This document shows positions 1 through 8,029 of a stretch of 21,018 nt of DNA, in pieces (within the stretch, counting starts at the first letter, position 1; every line of letters starts with the position of its first letter). The stretch is taken from positions 1-21,018 of the forward strand of contig NZ_JBOFOR010000185.1 in assembly GCF_051659545.1 (NCBI RefSeq), in the 5' to 3' direction. Under the pieces are notes generated by a model. That model was not told the DNA's origin, ran no database searches, and was given only the letters and a program-made list of their open reading frames with translations. This DNA is from JBOFOR01 sp051659545. GTDB lineage: Bacteria; Bacillota; Clostridia; Peptostreptococcales; Peptostreptococcaceae. The translations under genes were made by a program, and so were the position numbers.

Positions 1-147
1 TGGTCTGATTTAGGAAGGGCTAATGACATAGCCCCTATGGTGAGGTCATACTTCGATACTAGAAATAGACTTCGATTTAATCACTTGCTAATCTCAATGA
101 ATCCCCTAGCTTTAGCTATGGGCGAGAATGTCAAAGGAAGAAGGTAA
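1..147 (+). CDS. C-terminal fragment of an unidentified protein (5' end outside window)
   Basis: An open frame of 48 codons runs from base 1 to a TAA at 145-147 and continues leftwards out of the window. The fragment is basic and ends MGENVKGRR. I do not recognise the family. Its codon choice (AGG, CGA, CTT, GGC, CCC) and visibly higher GC differ from every other gene here, which would suit recent transfer or a mobile-element gene. The stop is only three bases before the next ATG, and the end of the frame supplies that gene's purine-rich ribosome binding site, so the two are probably cotranscribed. Because it is short and lacks homology I can name, it could also be a chance open frame. Confidence 0.4.
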   Translation, partial: WSDLGRANDIAPMVRSYFDTRNRLRFNHLLISMNPLALAMGENVKGRR

Positions 148-150
148 AAG

Positions 151-702
151 ATGAATAGTAAAAAAATAAAGACTTTTAATTACATTATGTATATTATCTA
201 TGTTTTTTCAATTATATATTTTGCATTTAATAAAAATTACTCTGGGGCAGGATTAAGCACTACATCTTTGGTTATTACCTTTTGTTTAAATAAAGCCTAT
301 AAAAAAAAAATAAAACCTTTAGATAGTAGTCTTTATGTAGTAGCAAACTTATTTGTATTATTTGCCATTGTGTTAGGTTCTTCTTATGAATTATACGACA
401 AGATAAAATACTATGATGACTTTTTACATTTTTGGTCAGGTTTTATATCAGTTAAAATAGGATGGAATTTATTAAATACTATTGAAGTAAATCCTACAAA
501 AAATAAATTTATATTTTTTGTAATTATATTTTTATTTGCAATGGGTATAAGTTCAATATTTGAAATTGGAGAGTTTGTACTAGATACAGTTTTTAAAATG
601 AATACACAAGCTGGTGGACTTAAAGATACTATGCAAGATATGATTGACTCACTTTTGGGTGGACTTATTATGATTACATATTATTTTAGAAAAATTAAAT
701 AA
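151..702 (+). CDS. YjdF-like (DUF2238) integral membrane protein
   Basis: 183 residues with about five hydrophobic spans (roughly residues 9-27, 35-48, 60-75, 120-139 and 163-178). The acidic YYDDFLHFWSG motif near residues 86-96 and a GGLKDTMQDMIDSLLGG motif near 154-170 match the conserved loops of YjdF/DUF2238 proteins, where a His in the first motif and Asp/Trp-rich turns in the second are invariant. No biochemical function is established for the family. The ATG is preceded by an AAGGAAGAAGG stretch lying inside the end of the upstream frame. The gene stands alone apart from that fragment and is followed by a hairpin shared with the convergent spo0M. Confidence 0.7.
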   Translation: MNSKKIKTFNYIMYIIYVFSIIYFAFNKNYSGAGLSTTSLVITFCLNKAYKKKIKPLDSSLYVVANLFVLFAIVLGSSYELYDKIKYYDDFLHFWSGFISVKIGWNLLNTIEVNPTKNKFIFFVIIFLFAMGISSIFEIGEFVLDTVFKMNTQAGGLKDTMQDMIDSLLGGLIMITYYFRKIK

Positions 703-772
703 AAACATTAAACTAATAAAAACAATAATCATAAAAAATAAATTATTAAAAGTAGCAATTATTTAAATACTA

Positions 773-806
773 AAAGTGTACTCATCAAATTTGAAAAGTA
801 CACTTT
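773..806 (-). terminator. Rho-independent terminator for spo0M
   Basis: A ten-base stem (773-782 with 797-806) encloses a 14-base loop that is itself partly self-complementary. Read on the minus strand, just after the spo0M stop, it is followed by TTTTAG and an AT-rich tail. On the plus strand the tail has fewer T residues, so termination of the membrane-protein gene here is less certain. Confidence 0.65.
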
Positions 807-811
807 CAATA

Positions 812-1588
812 TTAGCAATATTTTTTAATTAAACTATGTAGTTCATTAGAAATATAATCTTTGTTAGATAAATCACTATAACTAAAATCAATTCTAACAA
901 GAGTTTCATCTAAAGATAACTGTTCTGAAATTAAGCTACCTAAGCCTCTAACTTTTCTATCTACTTCTAGGATAATCCTTACACCATTAGCATTAGCAAT
1001 TAAAATAACTTCTAATTCATCTAACTTACCCCTATAAGCTCCTGAAGTAGGTATAAATTCAAACTCTTGTACAAATTTATTATAGCTAAATCTATGTTTA
1101 TCATAAATATTTTTAGCACTTTGCATTCTAAATCCTAATTCTTCAACAGCTTTAAAGATAGTATTCATATAGTTAGTAGGATTTATTTTTATTCCATCTC
1201 CATCAGTATGGTCAATTGCCTTTTCTATATCTAGCTGTGTAGAAACCCAAACCTTACTACTACCAAGAGTTATAGGGCAATTTAAATCTAAATCAAATGA
1301 AAATGGTATGTTAAAACTCTCATTAGGAGATATAGTTTTGTTAATATCAACAGTAAATCTTTGAACTATAGCTTCTACAGTAGTTGTTCTATCATCATAT
1401 TCTTTTTCATAACTAGTTTTAACGTCAATGTATACACATTGTAATTGTTGCTCTATTTCTCCACCGTAAATATTAACCATTCCTTCTATTTTTCCTCCAG
1501 GAATAACAGAAGTATTAGACAATACCGTATCTACTTTAGTTCCGCCAATTCCAAGTACATTAGCCATAGCTTTTTTTAAAAAACTCAT
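812..1588 (-). CDS. spo0M: Spo0M family sporulation-control protein
   Basis: 258 residues, the usual length of Spo0M proteins. It starts MSFLKKAMANVLGIGGTKVD, the conserved opening of the family, and continues with the alternating beta-strand pattern expected for the arrestin-like fold (INxxxxPGGKIEGMVNI, then FNIPFSFDL and the PIT-GSSKVWVSTQLDI segment around residues 105-125). In Bacillus subtilis Spo0M affects early sporulation control and cell physiology; it is cytoplasmic and its exact partner is unsettled. A GGGGG ribosome binding site precedes the ATG. The gene is divergent from the Ca2+ ATPase across about 206 AT-rich bases and is monocistronic. I did not find a convincing sigma-H promoter upstream. 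A TATAAT at 1654-1659 (minus) lacks a good -35. Confidence 0.9.
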   Translation of the reverse strand: MSFLKKAMANVLGIGGTKVDTVLSNTSVIPGGKIEGMVNIYGGEIEQQLQCVYIDVKTSYEKEYDDRTTTVEAIVQRFTVDINKTISPNESFNIPFSFDLDLNCPITLGSSKVWVSTQLDIEKAIDHTDGDGIKINPTNYMNTIFKAVEELGFRMQSAKNIYDKHRFSYNKFVQEFEFIPTSGAYRGKLDELEVILIANANGVRIILEVDRKVRGLGSLISEQLSLDETLVRIDFSYSDLSNKDYISNELHSLIKKYC

Positions 1589-1794
1589 TTTTAGTACCCC
1601 CCATTAAAAATTTTTATAGTAATTCTAATATATCACAATAAGGATATTATTACATTATATAAAATCCACTATTTATAATTTTAAAAATATAAACCACATT
1701 ATTTATTTATAATTTTAAATCAGCTAATAAGTTAAGAATTATAAGTAAATAATAAACGGATAAGAGTAATAAGACATAAAATGAGGAGGAAAAT

Positions 1795-4431
1795 ATGCAT
1801 TATAAACAAAGATACATAGAAGCAATAGAAAGTGTTAAATCTCACCTTAATGGAATAAGTAATGAAGAAGCTAGAAAAAGACTAGAGCAAAATGGCTATA
1901 ATGAACTCAAAGAAGGCAAAAAAGTACCAACTTGGAAGCTATTTTTAGAAAGTTTTAAGGATCCACTAGTAATAATCCTTTTGATAGCAGCAATAGTTCA
2001 AATATTTTTAGGCGAAGTTGTAGAATCTGTAATAATTTTTATTGTGGTAATTTTAAACTCTCTACTTGGGGTAACTCAAACAAAAAAAGCAGAAGGTTCA
2101 CTAGAAAGTTTAAAAAAACTATCAGCACCTCAAGCTAAGGTTATAAGAGAAAATCATAAGATATCTATACCAGCGAGAGAATTAGTAATAGGAGATATAA
2201 TAATGCTTGAAGCTGGAGATTATATACCTGCAGATGGTAGAATTGTAGAAGCTCAAAGCTTAAAAATTGTAGAAGGTATGTTAACAGGTGAATCAGAGCC
2301 AGTACTTAAACATAATGAAAAAATCGATGAAGAAGTTGGAATAGGTGATCAAAGAAACATGGTATTTAGCGGTTCCTTAGTTGTATATGGTAGAGGTGGC
2401 TTTGTTGTAACTTCAACTGGAATGAATACAGAAATGGGTAAGGTAGCTCAGCTTTTAGAAAGTGCAGAAAGTAAACAAACTCCTCTTCAAGAAAAATTAG
2501 ATCAATTTGGTAAAAAACTTGGTTTAGTAATTGTAGGTATAGCAATATTAATATTTGTAATTCAAGTTATAAGAGGATATTTAAGTGGTGTAAGCTTGAC
2601 TAATAGTAGAATTATAGCAGACTCATTTATGTTTGCAATAGCAGTCGCAGTCGCAGCTATTCCAGAAGCGTTATCTTCTATTGTTACTATTGTTCTTTCA
2701 GTTGGAACAAATGATATGGCAAAAAAACAAGCTATAGTAAGAAAACTACCAGCTGTTGAAACCTTAGGATCAACAAGTGTTATTTGTACAGATAAAACAG
2801 GGACTTTAACACAAAACAAAATGACGGTAGTAGATTTTTATATGTATGAAACACCAAAAGATAATATGGATCCTAAAAACATAAATTACTCTTATCATAC
2901 AAAAACACTTACAATTGCATCTGCAATATGTAATGACTCTAATATAAACAAAGAGGGTAAAGAAATAGGAGATCCAACAGAAGTAGCTTTAATAAAATTT
3001 TCAAACAAACAAAATTTAGATTATAACTATTTAAGAGAAAAATACGATAGACTAAGTGAAATACCTTTTGATAGCGATAGAAAGCTTATGTCTACAGTTA
3101 ATGATATACACGGTGACTCATATATGTTTACTAAAGGAGCACCTGACGTAGTATTTAGTAGGTGTAAATTTGCATTAGTCGATGGAGACAAAGTTGAAAT
3201 CAATGAAGAAATACTAAATACTTATAAAGAAAAAAATGAGCATTTTTCCAACAGAGCTTTAAGAGTTTTAGCTTTTGCAATAAAAGATGTAGAGGATGAA
3301 AATTTTGTACCAGCACTAGAGGATGAAGTTAATATGATTTTAGTTGGTCTTATGGCTATGATAGACCCTCCTAGAGAAGAAGTCTATGATGCAGTTAAAG
3401 AAGCTAAATCTGCAGGAATAAAAACTGTAATGATTACAGGAGACCATAAAACTACTGCTACAGCAATTGCAACTGATATTGGAATTATGAGTGAAGAAGA
3501 TATAGCATTAACAGGACAAGAATTAGATGCACTTAGCGAAGAAGAGTTAAATGAAAAACTAGAGCATATAAGTGTATATGCAAGAGTATCTCCAGAAAAT
3601 AAAATTCGTATAGTAAAAGCTTGGCAAAATAAAGGGAGAATTACTGCTATGACAGGAGATGGAGTTAATGATGCTCCAGCACTAAAACAAGCAAATATAG
3701 GTATAGGTATGGGAAGTGGTACTGATGTAGCCAAAGATGCATCTGCTATGATATTAGTAGATGATAATTTTGCAACAATTGTAAGTGCGGTAGAAGTAGG
3801 CAGAACTGTTTATAAAAATATAAAAAAAGCCATAACTTATTTGTTTGCAGGAAACTTTGCTGGAATTATAGCGATACTATTTGCTGTATTCGCAAATTGG
3901 GCAAATCCATTTACTACACTACAATTGTTATTTATTAACTTAATAACAGATTCATTACCAGCAATAGCTTTAGGATTTGAAAAACCAGAAAAAAATATCA
4001 TGGATTTTGAGCCTAGAGATCCAAATGAAAGTATACTAGCTGGAGGAACTGTACAAGCTGTAATATTTAGAGGATGCTTAATGGGGATATTGGTAATAAT
4101 AGCTCAATATATAGGGATGAAAACTTCACCAGAAGTTGGAACTGCAATGGCATTTTCAACTATTACATTATGCAGAATATTACAGACTTTACCTGCTAGA
4201 TCAAATGAGTACAATTTATTCGAACTAGGGTTCTTTTCTAATATCTATGTAATATATGCAATAGTAATATGTTTATTAATTTATGGGATGACATTATTGC
4301 CATTTATGAGAAGATTTTTTGCTATACCATTTAATTTTGGACTGAGAGAATTAGGAATATGTAGTTTATTTGCTCTTATTTCAACAGCTATCATGGAAGT
4401 AGCAAAAATAAGAAATAAGCATAGAAAATAA
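1795..4431 (+). CDS. P2A-type calcium-transporting ATPase
   Basis: 878 residues, full length for bacterial SERCA-like pumps (PacL, YloB, LMCA1). It exports cytosolic Ca2+ using ATP through an aspartyl phosphate. Visible in order: an N-terminal cation-ATPase segment (about 5-70), TGES dephosphorylation loop 164-167, AIPEAL in M4 (Glu291, equivalent to SERCA Glu309), the phosphorylation site DKTGTLT (Asp333), the TGD hinge near 549, TGDGVND 620-626, and C-terminal membrane segments M5-M10. M6 keeps the NLITD pattern of Ca2+ site II, but M5 reads AGNFAG where SERCA has the site I Glu771, so one Ca2+ per cycle is expected, as in Listeria LMCA1. A strong GAGGAGG site precedes the ATG. The gene is monocistronic and ends in a clear terminator. 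Confidence 0.95.
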   Translation: MHYKQRYIEAIESVKSHLNGISNEEARKRLEQNGYNELKEGKKVPTWKLFLESFKDPLVIILLIAAIVQIFLGEVVESVIIFIVVILNSLLGVTQTKKAEGSLESLKKLSAPQAKVIRENHKISIPARELVIGDIIMLEAGDYIPADGRIVEAQSLKIVEGMLTGESEPVLKHNEKIDEEVGIGDQRNMVFSGSLVVYGRGGFVVTSTGMNTEMGKVAQLLESAESKQTPLQEKLDQFGKKLGLVIVGIAILIFVIQVIRGYLSGVSLTNSRIIADSFMFAIAVAVAAIPEALSSIVTIVLSVGTNDMAKKQAIVRKLPAVETLGSTSVICTDKTGTLTQNKMTVVDFYMYETPKDNMDPKNINYSYHTKTLTIASAICNDSNINKEGKEIGDPTEVALIKFSNKQNLDYNYLREKYDRLSEIPFDSDRKLMSTVNDIHGDSYMFTKGAPDVVFSRCKFALVDGDKVEINEEILNTYKEKNEHFSNRALRVLAFAIKDVEDENFVPALEDEVNMILVGLMAMIDPPREEVYDAVKEAKSAGIKTVMITGDHKTTATAIATDIGIMSEEDIALTGQELDALSEEELNEKLEHISVYARVSPENKIRIVKAWQNKGRITAMTGDGVNDAPALKQANIGIGMGSGTDVAKDASAMILVDDNFATIVSAVEVGRTVYKNIKKAITYLFAGNFAGIIAILFAVFANWANPFTTLQLLFINLITDSLPAIALGFEKPEKNIMDFEPRDPNESILAGGTVQAVIFRGCLMGILVIIAQYIGMKTSPEVGTAMAFSTITLCRILQTLPARSNEYNLFELGFFSNIYVIYAIVICLLIYGMTLLPFMRRFFAIPFNFGLRELGICSLFALISTAIMEVAKIRNKHRK

Positions 4432-4456
4432 AGATCTTTTGGTCTTTATTTTTTTT
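4428..4456 (+). terminator. Rho-independent terminator of the Ca2+ ATPase gene
   Basis: A nine-pair stem (4428-4436 with 4441-4449, one G-U pair) with a TTTT loop is followed by seven T residues. It overlaps the stop codon. Confidence 0.85.
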
Positions 4457-4532
4457 ACAACATAAAAAATTTGTATTGATTAATAAAATAATTTTTGTAA
4501 ATGTTTAACATATTAAAATTCATATAGAAAAT

Positions 4533-4560
4533 TTGTTCGATTAAAGTTATAATATATAAT
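4533..4560 (+). promoter_or_regulatory. Sigma-A-type promoter for the radical-SAM/DUF4130 pair
   Basis: TTGTTC (4533-4538), a 16-base spacer and TATAAT (4555-4560) lie about 40 bases upstream of the start codon. No LexA/SOS-like dyad is seen next to it. Confidence 0.6.
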
Positions 4561-4602
4561 ATAAACTTAGTGTAAATAGTTAAAATAAGGAGGAAGTTAA
4601 AC

Positions 4603-5925
4603 ATGGATATTCTAAAAAAATTGAACATACTATCATCTGCAGCTAAGTACGATGTATCTTGCTCTTCTAGTGGGAGCAATAGAAAAAATAAAAAGGGTGG
4701 AATAGGAAATGCATCAGTAAGTGGAATATGCCATACTTTTACTCCTGATGGTAGATGTGTATCTTTATTAAAGATACTTATGACAAATGCCTGTATATAT
4801 GATTGTAGTTATTGTATAAATAGAATGTCTAACGATGTACCAAGAGCTACTTTTACACCAGATGAAGTTTGCGATCTTACAATAAATTTTTACAAAAGAA
4901 ACTATATAGAAGGATTATTTTTAAGTTCAGCAGTAATAAAAGATGCAAATTATACTATGGAAAAATTATATGAAACAGTATATAAACTTAGAAATATTCA
5001 CAACTTTAATGGATATATACATTTAAAAGCAATACCAGGAGCAGATGATGAATTAATAGAAAAAACGGGCTTATTAGTAGATAGAATGAGTGTAAATATA
5101 GAGTTGCCTTCCTCAGACAGCTTAAAATTATTAGCTCCAGATAAAGACAAAACAAAAATACTTACTCCAATGAAGCAAATTAGTAAGAGTATAATTCAAA
5201 ATAAACATGAAAAAAAGACTTTTAAAAATGCACCATCTTTTGTACCAGGAGGGCAAAGTACTCAATTAATTATAGGAGCTTCTCCTGAAACAGATTTAAA
5301 AATACTAAACTTAACACAAAGTCTTTACGATAAAATGAAGTTAAAAAGAGTTTATTACTCAGCATTTGTACCTGTAACTAATGACAAAAGGCTACCAGAG
5401 TTAAAAAATCCACCAACTCTTAGAGAGCATAGGCTATATCAAGCGGATTGGTTACTTAGATTCTATGGATTCAAGGCCAATGAATTACTAAATGACAAAA
5501 ATCCAAACTTTGATATTAACTTTGACCCTAAAACTAATTGGGCATTAGAAAACATAAATTTATTCCCAGTAGAGATAAACAAGGCCCCACTTGAAATGTT
5601 GCTCAGAGTACCAGGTCTTGGTCATAAATCAGTTCAAAGAATATTAGCAATTAGAAGAATAGGTAATATTGACTTTAAAGACCTAAAGAAAATTGGTGTT
5701 GTATTAAAAAGAGCACAATACTTTATAACTTGTAAAGGTAGATACTATGGAGACGTAAATTTTGATGAGCCACTAATAAGACATAGATTAGCACCAAAGG
5801 AAGATTTAAATATCTTAGAATCACAAGGTACTCAATTAGACTTTTTTGAGAAGCCTAGTCTTTTACCATCCCCTGCAATTCATAAGGTAGATGATATATT
5901 TTCTTCAGTTATAGGACAATTATAG
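4603..5925 (+). CDS. Putative DNA modification/repair radical SAM protein (TIGR03916 type)
   Basis: 440 residues. The radical-SAM cluster motif CIYDCSYC (Cys64, Cys68, Cys71, CX3CX2C) binds a 4Fe-4S cluster that cleaves S-adenosylmethionine. A helix-hairpin-helix element, INKAPLEMLLRVPGLGHKSV (about 325-344), resembles those that hold DNA without sequence specificity. This combination, with a DUF4130-type gene directly downstream, matches the family defined as a radical-SAM protein linked to uracil-DNA glycosylase. The substrate is unknown; a role in base modification or lesion reversal is inference from the HhH motif and gene linkage. The ATG has an AAGGAGGAAG ribosome site. The downstream gene starts ten bases after the stop, so both are translated from one message. 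Confidence 0.88.
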   Translation: MDILKKLNILSSAAKYDVSCSSSGSNRKNKKGGIGNASVSGICHTFTPDGRCVSLLKILMTNACIYDCSYCINRMSNDVPRATFTPDEVCDLTINFYKRNYIEGLFLSSAVIKDANYTMEKLYETVYKLRNIHNFNGYIHLKAIPGADDELIEKTGLLVDRMSVNIELPSSDSLKLLAPDKDKTKILTPMKQISKSIIQNKHEKKTFKNAPSFVPGGQSTQLIIGASPETDLKILNLTQSLYDKMKLKRVYYSAFVPVTNDKRLPELKNPPTLREHRLYQADWLLRFYGFKANELLNDKNPNFDINFDPKTNWALENINLFPVEINKAPLEMLLRVPGLGHKSVQRILAIRRIGNIDFKDLKKIGVVLKRAQYFITCKGRYYGDVNFDEPLIRHRLAPKEDLNILESQGTQLDFFEKPSLLPSPAIHKVDDIFSSVIGQL

Positions 5926-5934
5926 GAGGATAAT

Positions 5935-6675
5935 ATGAATGTTTTTATATACGATGGTAGCTTTGAAGGATTATTAAGTACTATTTATGAGGCTTATTAT
6001 TCTAGTGAAAAGCCAGATAAAATATACAGTAAAATAAATTATGAAGAAAATCTATTAGAAGATGTGTTAAAAATTAAAACTGATCTAGAGAAGTTTCAAA
6101 AAGTGTACAATGCCATAGAAAATAAAATATCTAAAGAAGCTTTAAGAAAAATATATTATGTATATCTATCAGAATTTAAAGAAAGCTCGAACCTTATACT
6201 TTCCTATATAAGAATGGGATTTAAGTTAGGGTATAAAGTTGATTATTATAAAAATAATGATGTAGTACTTAATATGGACAAAATAAGTAAAAGAGTTTCT
6301 CTAGAAAAGCATAGATTTACAGGTTTTGTAAGATTTAAAAGTATAAACAATATTTTATATTCGTCTATAGAACCTGATTTTAATATATTACCTATAATTG
6401 GGAAGCATTTTAAAAATAGATTATCTAATGAGTATTTTATAATTGAAGATGTTAAAAGAAATATTGCTTTAGTTTATGATAAAAATAATTACTACCTAAC
6501 TAATTTATCAAAAGAACAAAAAAATGTATTAACTAATTCTAAAGAAGAGGGTGCTTATGCTGATTTATGGAGAGAATACTTCAAAGCTACTGCTATAGTA
6601 GAGCGAAATAATCCTAGACTACAAAAAAGACAAATGCCAACTAGATACTGGAATCAATTAACAGAGTTAATATAA
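5935..6675 (+). CDS. DUF4130 / TIGR03915 probable DNA metabolism protein
   Basis: 246 residues, opening MNVFIYDGSFEGLLSTIYEAY, which is the hallmark start of this family, and closing with an ARG-rich RNNPRLQKRQMPTRYWNQLTEL tail typical of it. Members are always found beside the radical-SAM/HhH protein, and in many proteobacteria they are fused to a UdgX-like uracil-DNA glycosylase domain. Here there is only the DUF4130 part, and no glycosylase gene is seen within the window. The start follows an AGGAGG site with TAATATG spacing. Biochemical function is unknown. The unit ends at a terminator that begins inside the stop codon. Confidence 0.85.
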   Translation: MNVFIYDGSFEGLLSTIYEAYYSSEKPDKIYSKINYEENLLEDVLKIKTDLEKFQKVYNAIENKISKEALRKIYYVYLSEFKESSNLILSYIRMGFKLGYKVDYYKNNDVVLNMDKISKRVSLEKHRFTGFVRFKSINNILYSSIEPDFNILPIIGKHFKNRLSNEYFIIEDVKRNIALVYDKNNYYLTNLSKEQKNVLTNSKEEGAYADLWREYFKATAIVERNNPRLQKRQMPTRYWNQLTELI

Positions 6676-6697
6676 AGGAGGTGTACTTCCTTTTTTT
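6674..6697 (+). terminator. Rho-independent terminator after the DUF4130 gene
   Basis: AAAGGA (6674-6679) pairs with TCCTTT (6688-6693) and runs into a T tract to 6697. An overlapping GTAC repeat next to it adds alternative pairing. Confidence 0.65.
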
Positions 6698-6811
6698 GTA
6701 CATTAAATTACGTACAAATCAAAAAAATACTTGCTTTAGTATTCTAAATAGAATTAACATATTGTATAATGAAAAGTATCTGGAAAAATTTTGTCAAATG
6801 GGGGAGATAAC

Positions 6812-8026
6812 GTGGCTTCAAGAAGAGAAGATGTGCAATACTTGGAATATATTTTTAGCCAATTTTATGACATTGGAGTCAATTCATATGGAGGAGTGAC
6901 GAGATTAGGATATACAAAGATAGAAGATGAAATGCATGATATGTTTAAGGATTTAGGTGAAGAAGAAAACTTACATACTTATATAGATGAAGTAGGAAAC
7001 ACATTTGTTGCAAATGACATTTCAAATAAAGAATATTATTTAATAGGGTCCCACTTAGATTCAGTAGTAAATGGTGGGAGATATGATGGAGTAGTAGGTG
7101 TTTTAGCAGGGTTATTAATTTTAAACTGGGCAAAAAATGATAATTTAGATATTCCTATAAGAGTAGGAGCCTTTAGATGTGAGGAATCTAGTAACTTTGG
7201 TAAATGTACCATAGGAAGTGGACTTATCACAGGAGAATTAAAAAGAGATGATGTTAAAGGTCTAGTATCAAAAACTGGTAGGTCTATAATAGAAATCTTC
7301 AATAGCAAAGGTTATAATTTAAGTCCTAAAAAAATAGAAAATGTAAAACAATATTTAGAACTTCACATAGAACAAGGAAAGGTACTTGAAGAATATGATA
7401 TAAAAGCAGGAATTGTAACACATATTGCAGGACCTAGGCGATTTGAAATTTGTATCTATGGAGAGGCTGAACATTCAGGTGCAACTCCGATGGATATGAG
7501 AAGTGATGCACTTTGTGCAGCATCAGAATTTGTATTAGAATTAGAAAAACTAGGAAGAAAAGAAGCTCATAGAAAATCAGTTACAACTGTAGGAGTATTA
7601 AATAATAATCCCAATGTACTTAATGTTATACCAGGAGAAGTTAATTTAGGGATTGATATAAGAGGTATTGATATTAATAGTCTTGATGAAATTGAAAATG
7701 GTATGAATGAAGCCATGAAAAGAATCAGTAAAGAAAGAAATGTAAAGTTCTTCCTTCAAAGCACTGGACGATTTGACCCAGTAAAAATGAGTACACATAT
7801 GCAAAAGAAATTAAGTGAATGTAGTGAAAAGCTTAGAATATCACACAAAGTAATGCCAAGTGGAGCAGGACATGATGCTATGGCATTTACAAGAGTTTGT
7901 GATACAGCAATGGTATTTATTCCATGTTATAAAGGAATAAGCCATAACAAAAGTGAATTTTCTTCATTGTTAAGTATATACGATGGAGCTAAAATAATAT
8001 ATGAATATCTTAAAGGGGAGAAATAA
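6812..8026 (+). CDS. M20-family carbamoyl-amino-acid amidohydrolase (hydantoinase/carbamoylase family)
   Basis: 404 residues from a GTG start. This start is chosen because GGGGGAG (6800-6806) sits five bases before it; a TTG at 6791 lies upstream of that site. Metal and catalytic residues of the allantoate amidohydrolase/N-carbamoyl-L-amino-acid hydrolase group are all present: His81, Asp92 in GGRYDG, Glu124-Glu125 in FRCEES, His185 in LHIEQG and His354 in GAGHDAM. The dimerisation-domain signature AEHSGATPMDMRSDAL also fits. The enzyme should hydrolyse an N-carbamoyl amide, releasing CO2, ammonia and an amino acid. The dihydroorotase gene starts four bases after its stop, so N-carbamoyl-L-aspartate is an attractive substrate. 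That is inference; ureidoglycine or allantoate would be alternatives. Probably cytosolic and dizinc or dimanganese. Confidence 0.88.
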   Translation: MASRREDVQYLEYIFSQFYDIGVNSYGGVTRLGYTKIEDEMHDMFKDLGEEENLHTYIDEVGNTFVANDISNKEYYLIGSHLDSVVNGGRYDGVVGVLAGLLILNWAKNDNLDIPIRVGAFRCEESSNFGKCTIGSGLITGELKRDDVKGLVSKTGRSIIEIFNSKGYNLSPKKIENVKQYLELHIEQGKVLEEYDIKAGIVTHIAGPRRFEICIYGEAEHSGATPMDMRSDALCAASEFVLELEKLGRKEAHRKSVTTVGVLNNNPNVLNVIPGEVNLGIDIRGIDINSLDEIENGMNEAMKRISKERNVKFFLQSTGRFDPVKMSTHMQKKLSECSEKLRISHKVMPSGAGHDAMAFTRVCDTAMVFIPCYKGISHNKSEFSSLLSIYDGAKIIYEYLKGEK

Positions 8027-8029
8027 GAC

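Noticed and set aside
2562..3734. Minus-strand open frames opposite the Ca2+ ATPase (85 and 116 aa)
   Set aside because: They lie wholly inside a well-supported gene, lack ribosome sites and have low-complexity Ser/Ile-rich translations typical of antisense shadows.
6681..6899. 72-aa open frame between the DUF4130 gene and the amidase
   Set aside because: It starts inside the terminator stem, has no ribosome site of its own and overlaps the amidase in another frame.
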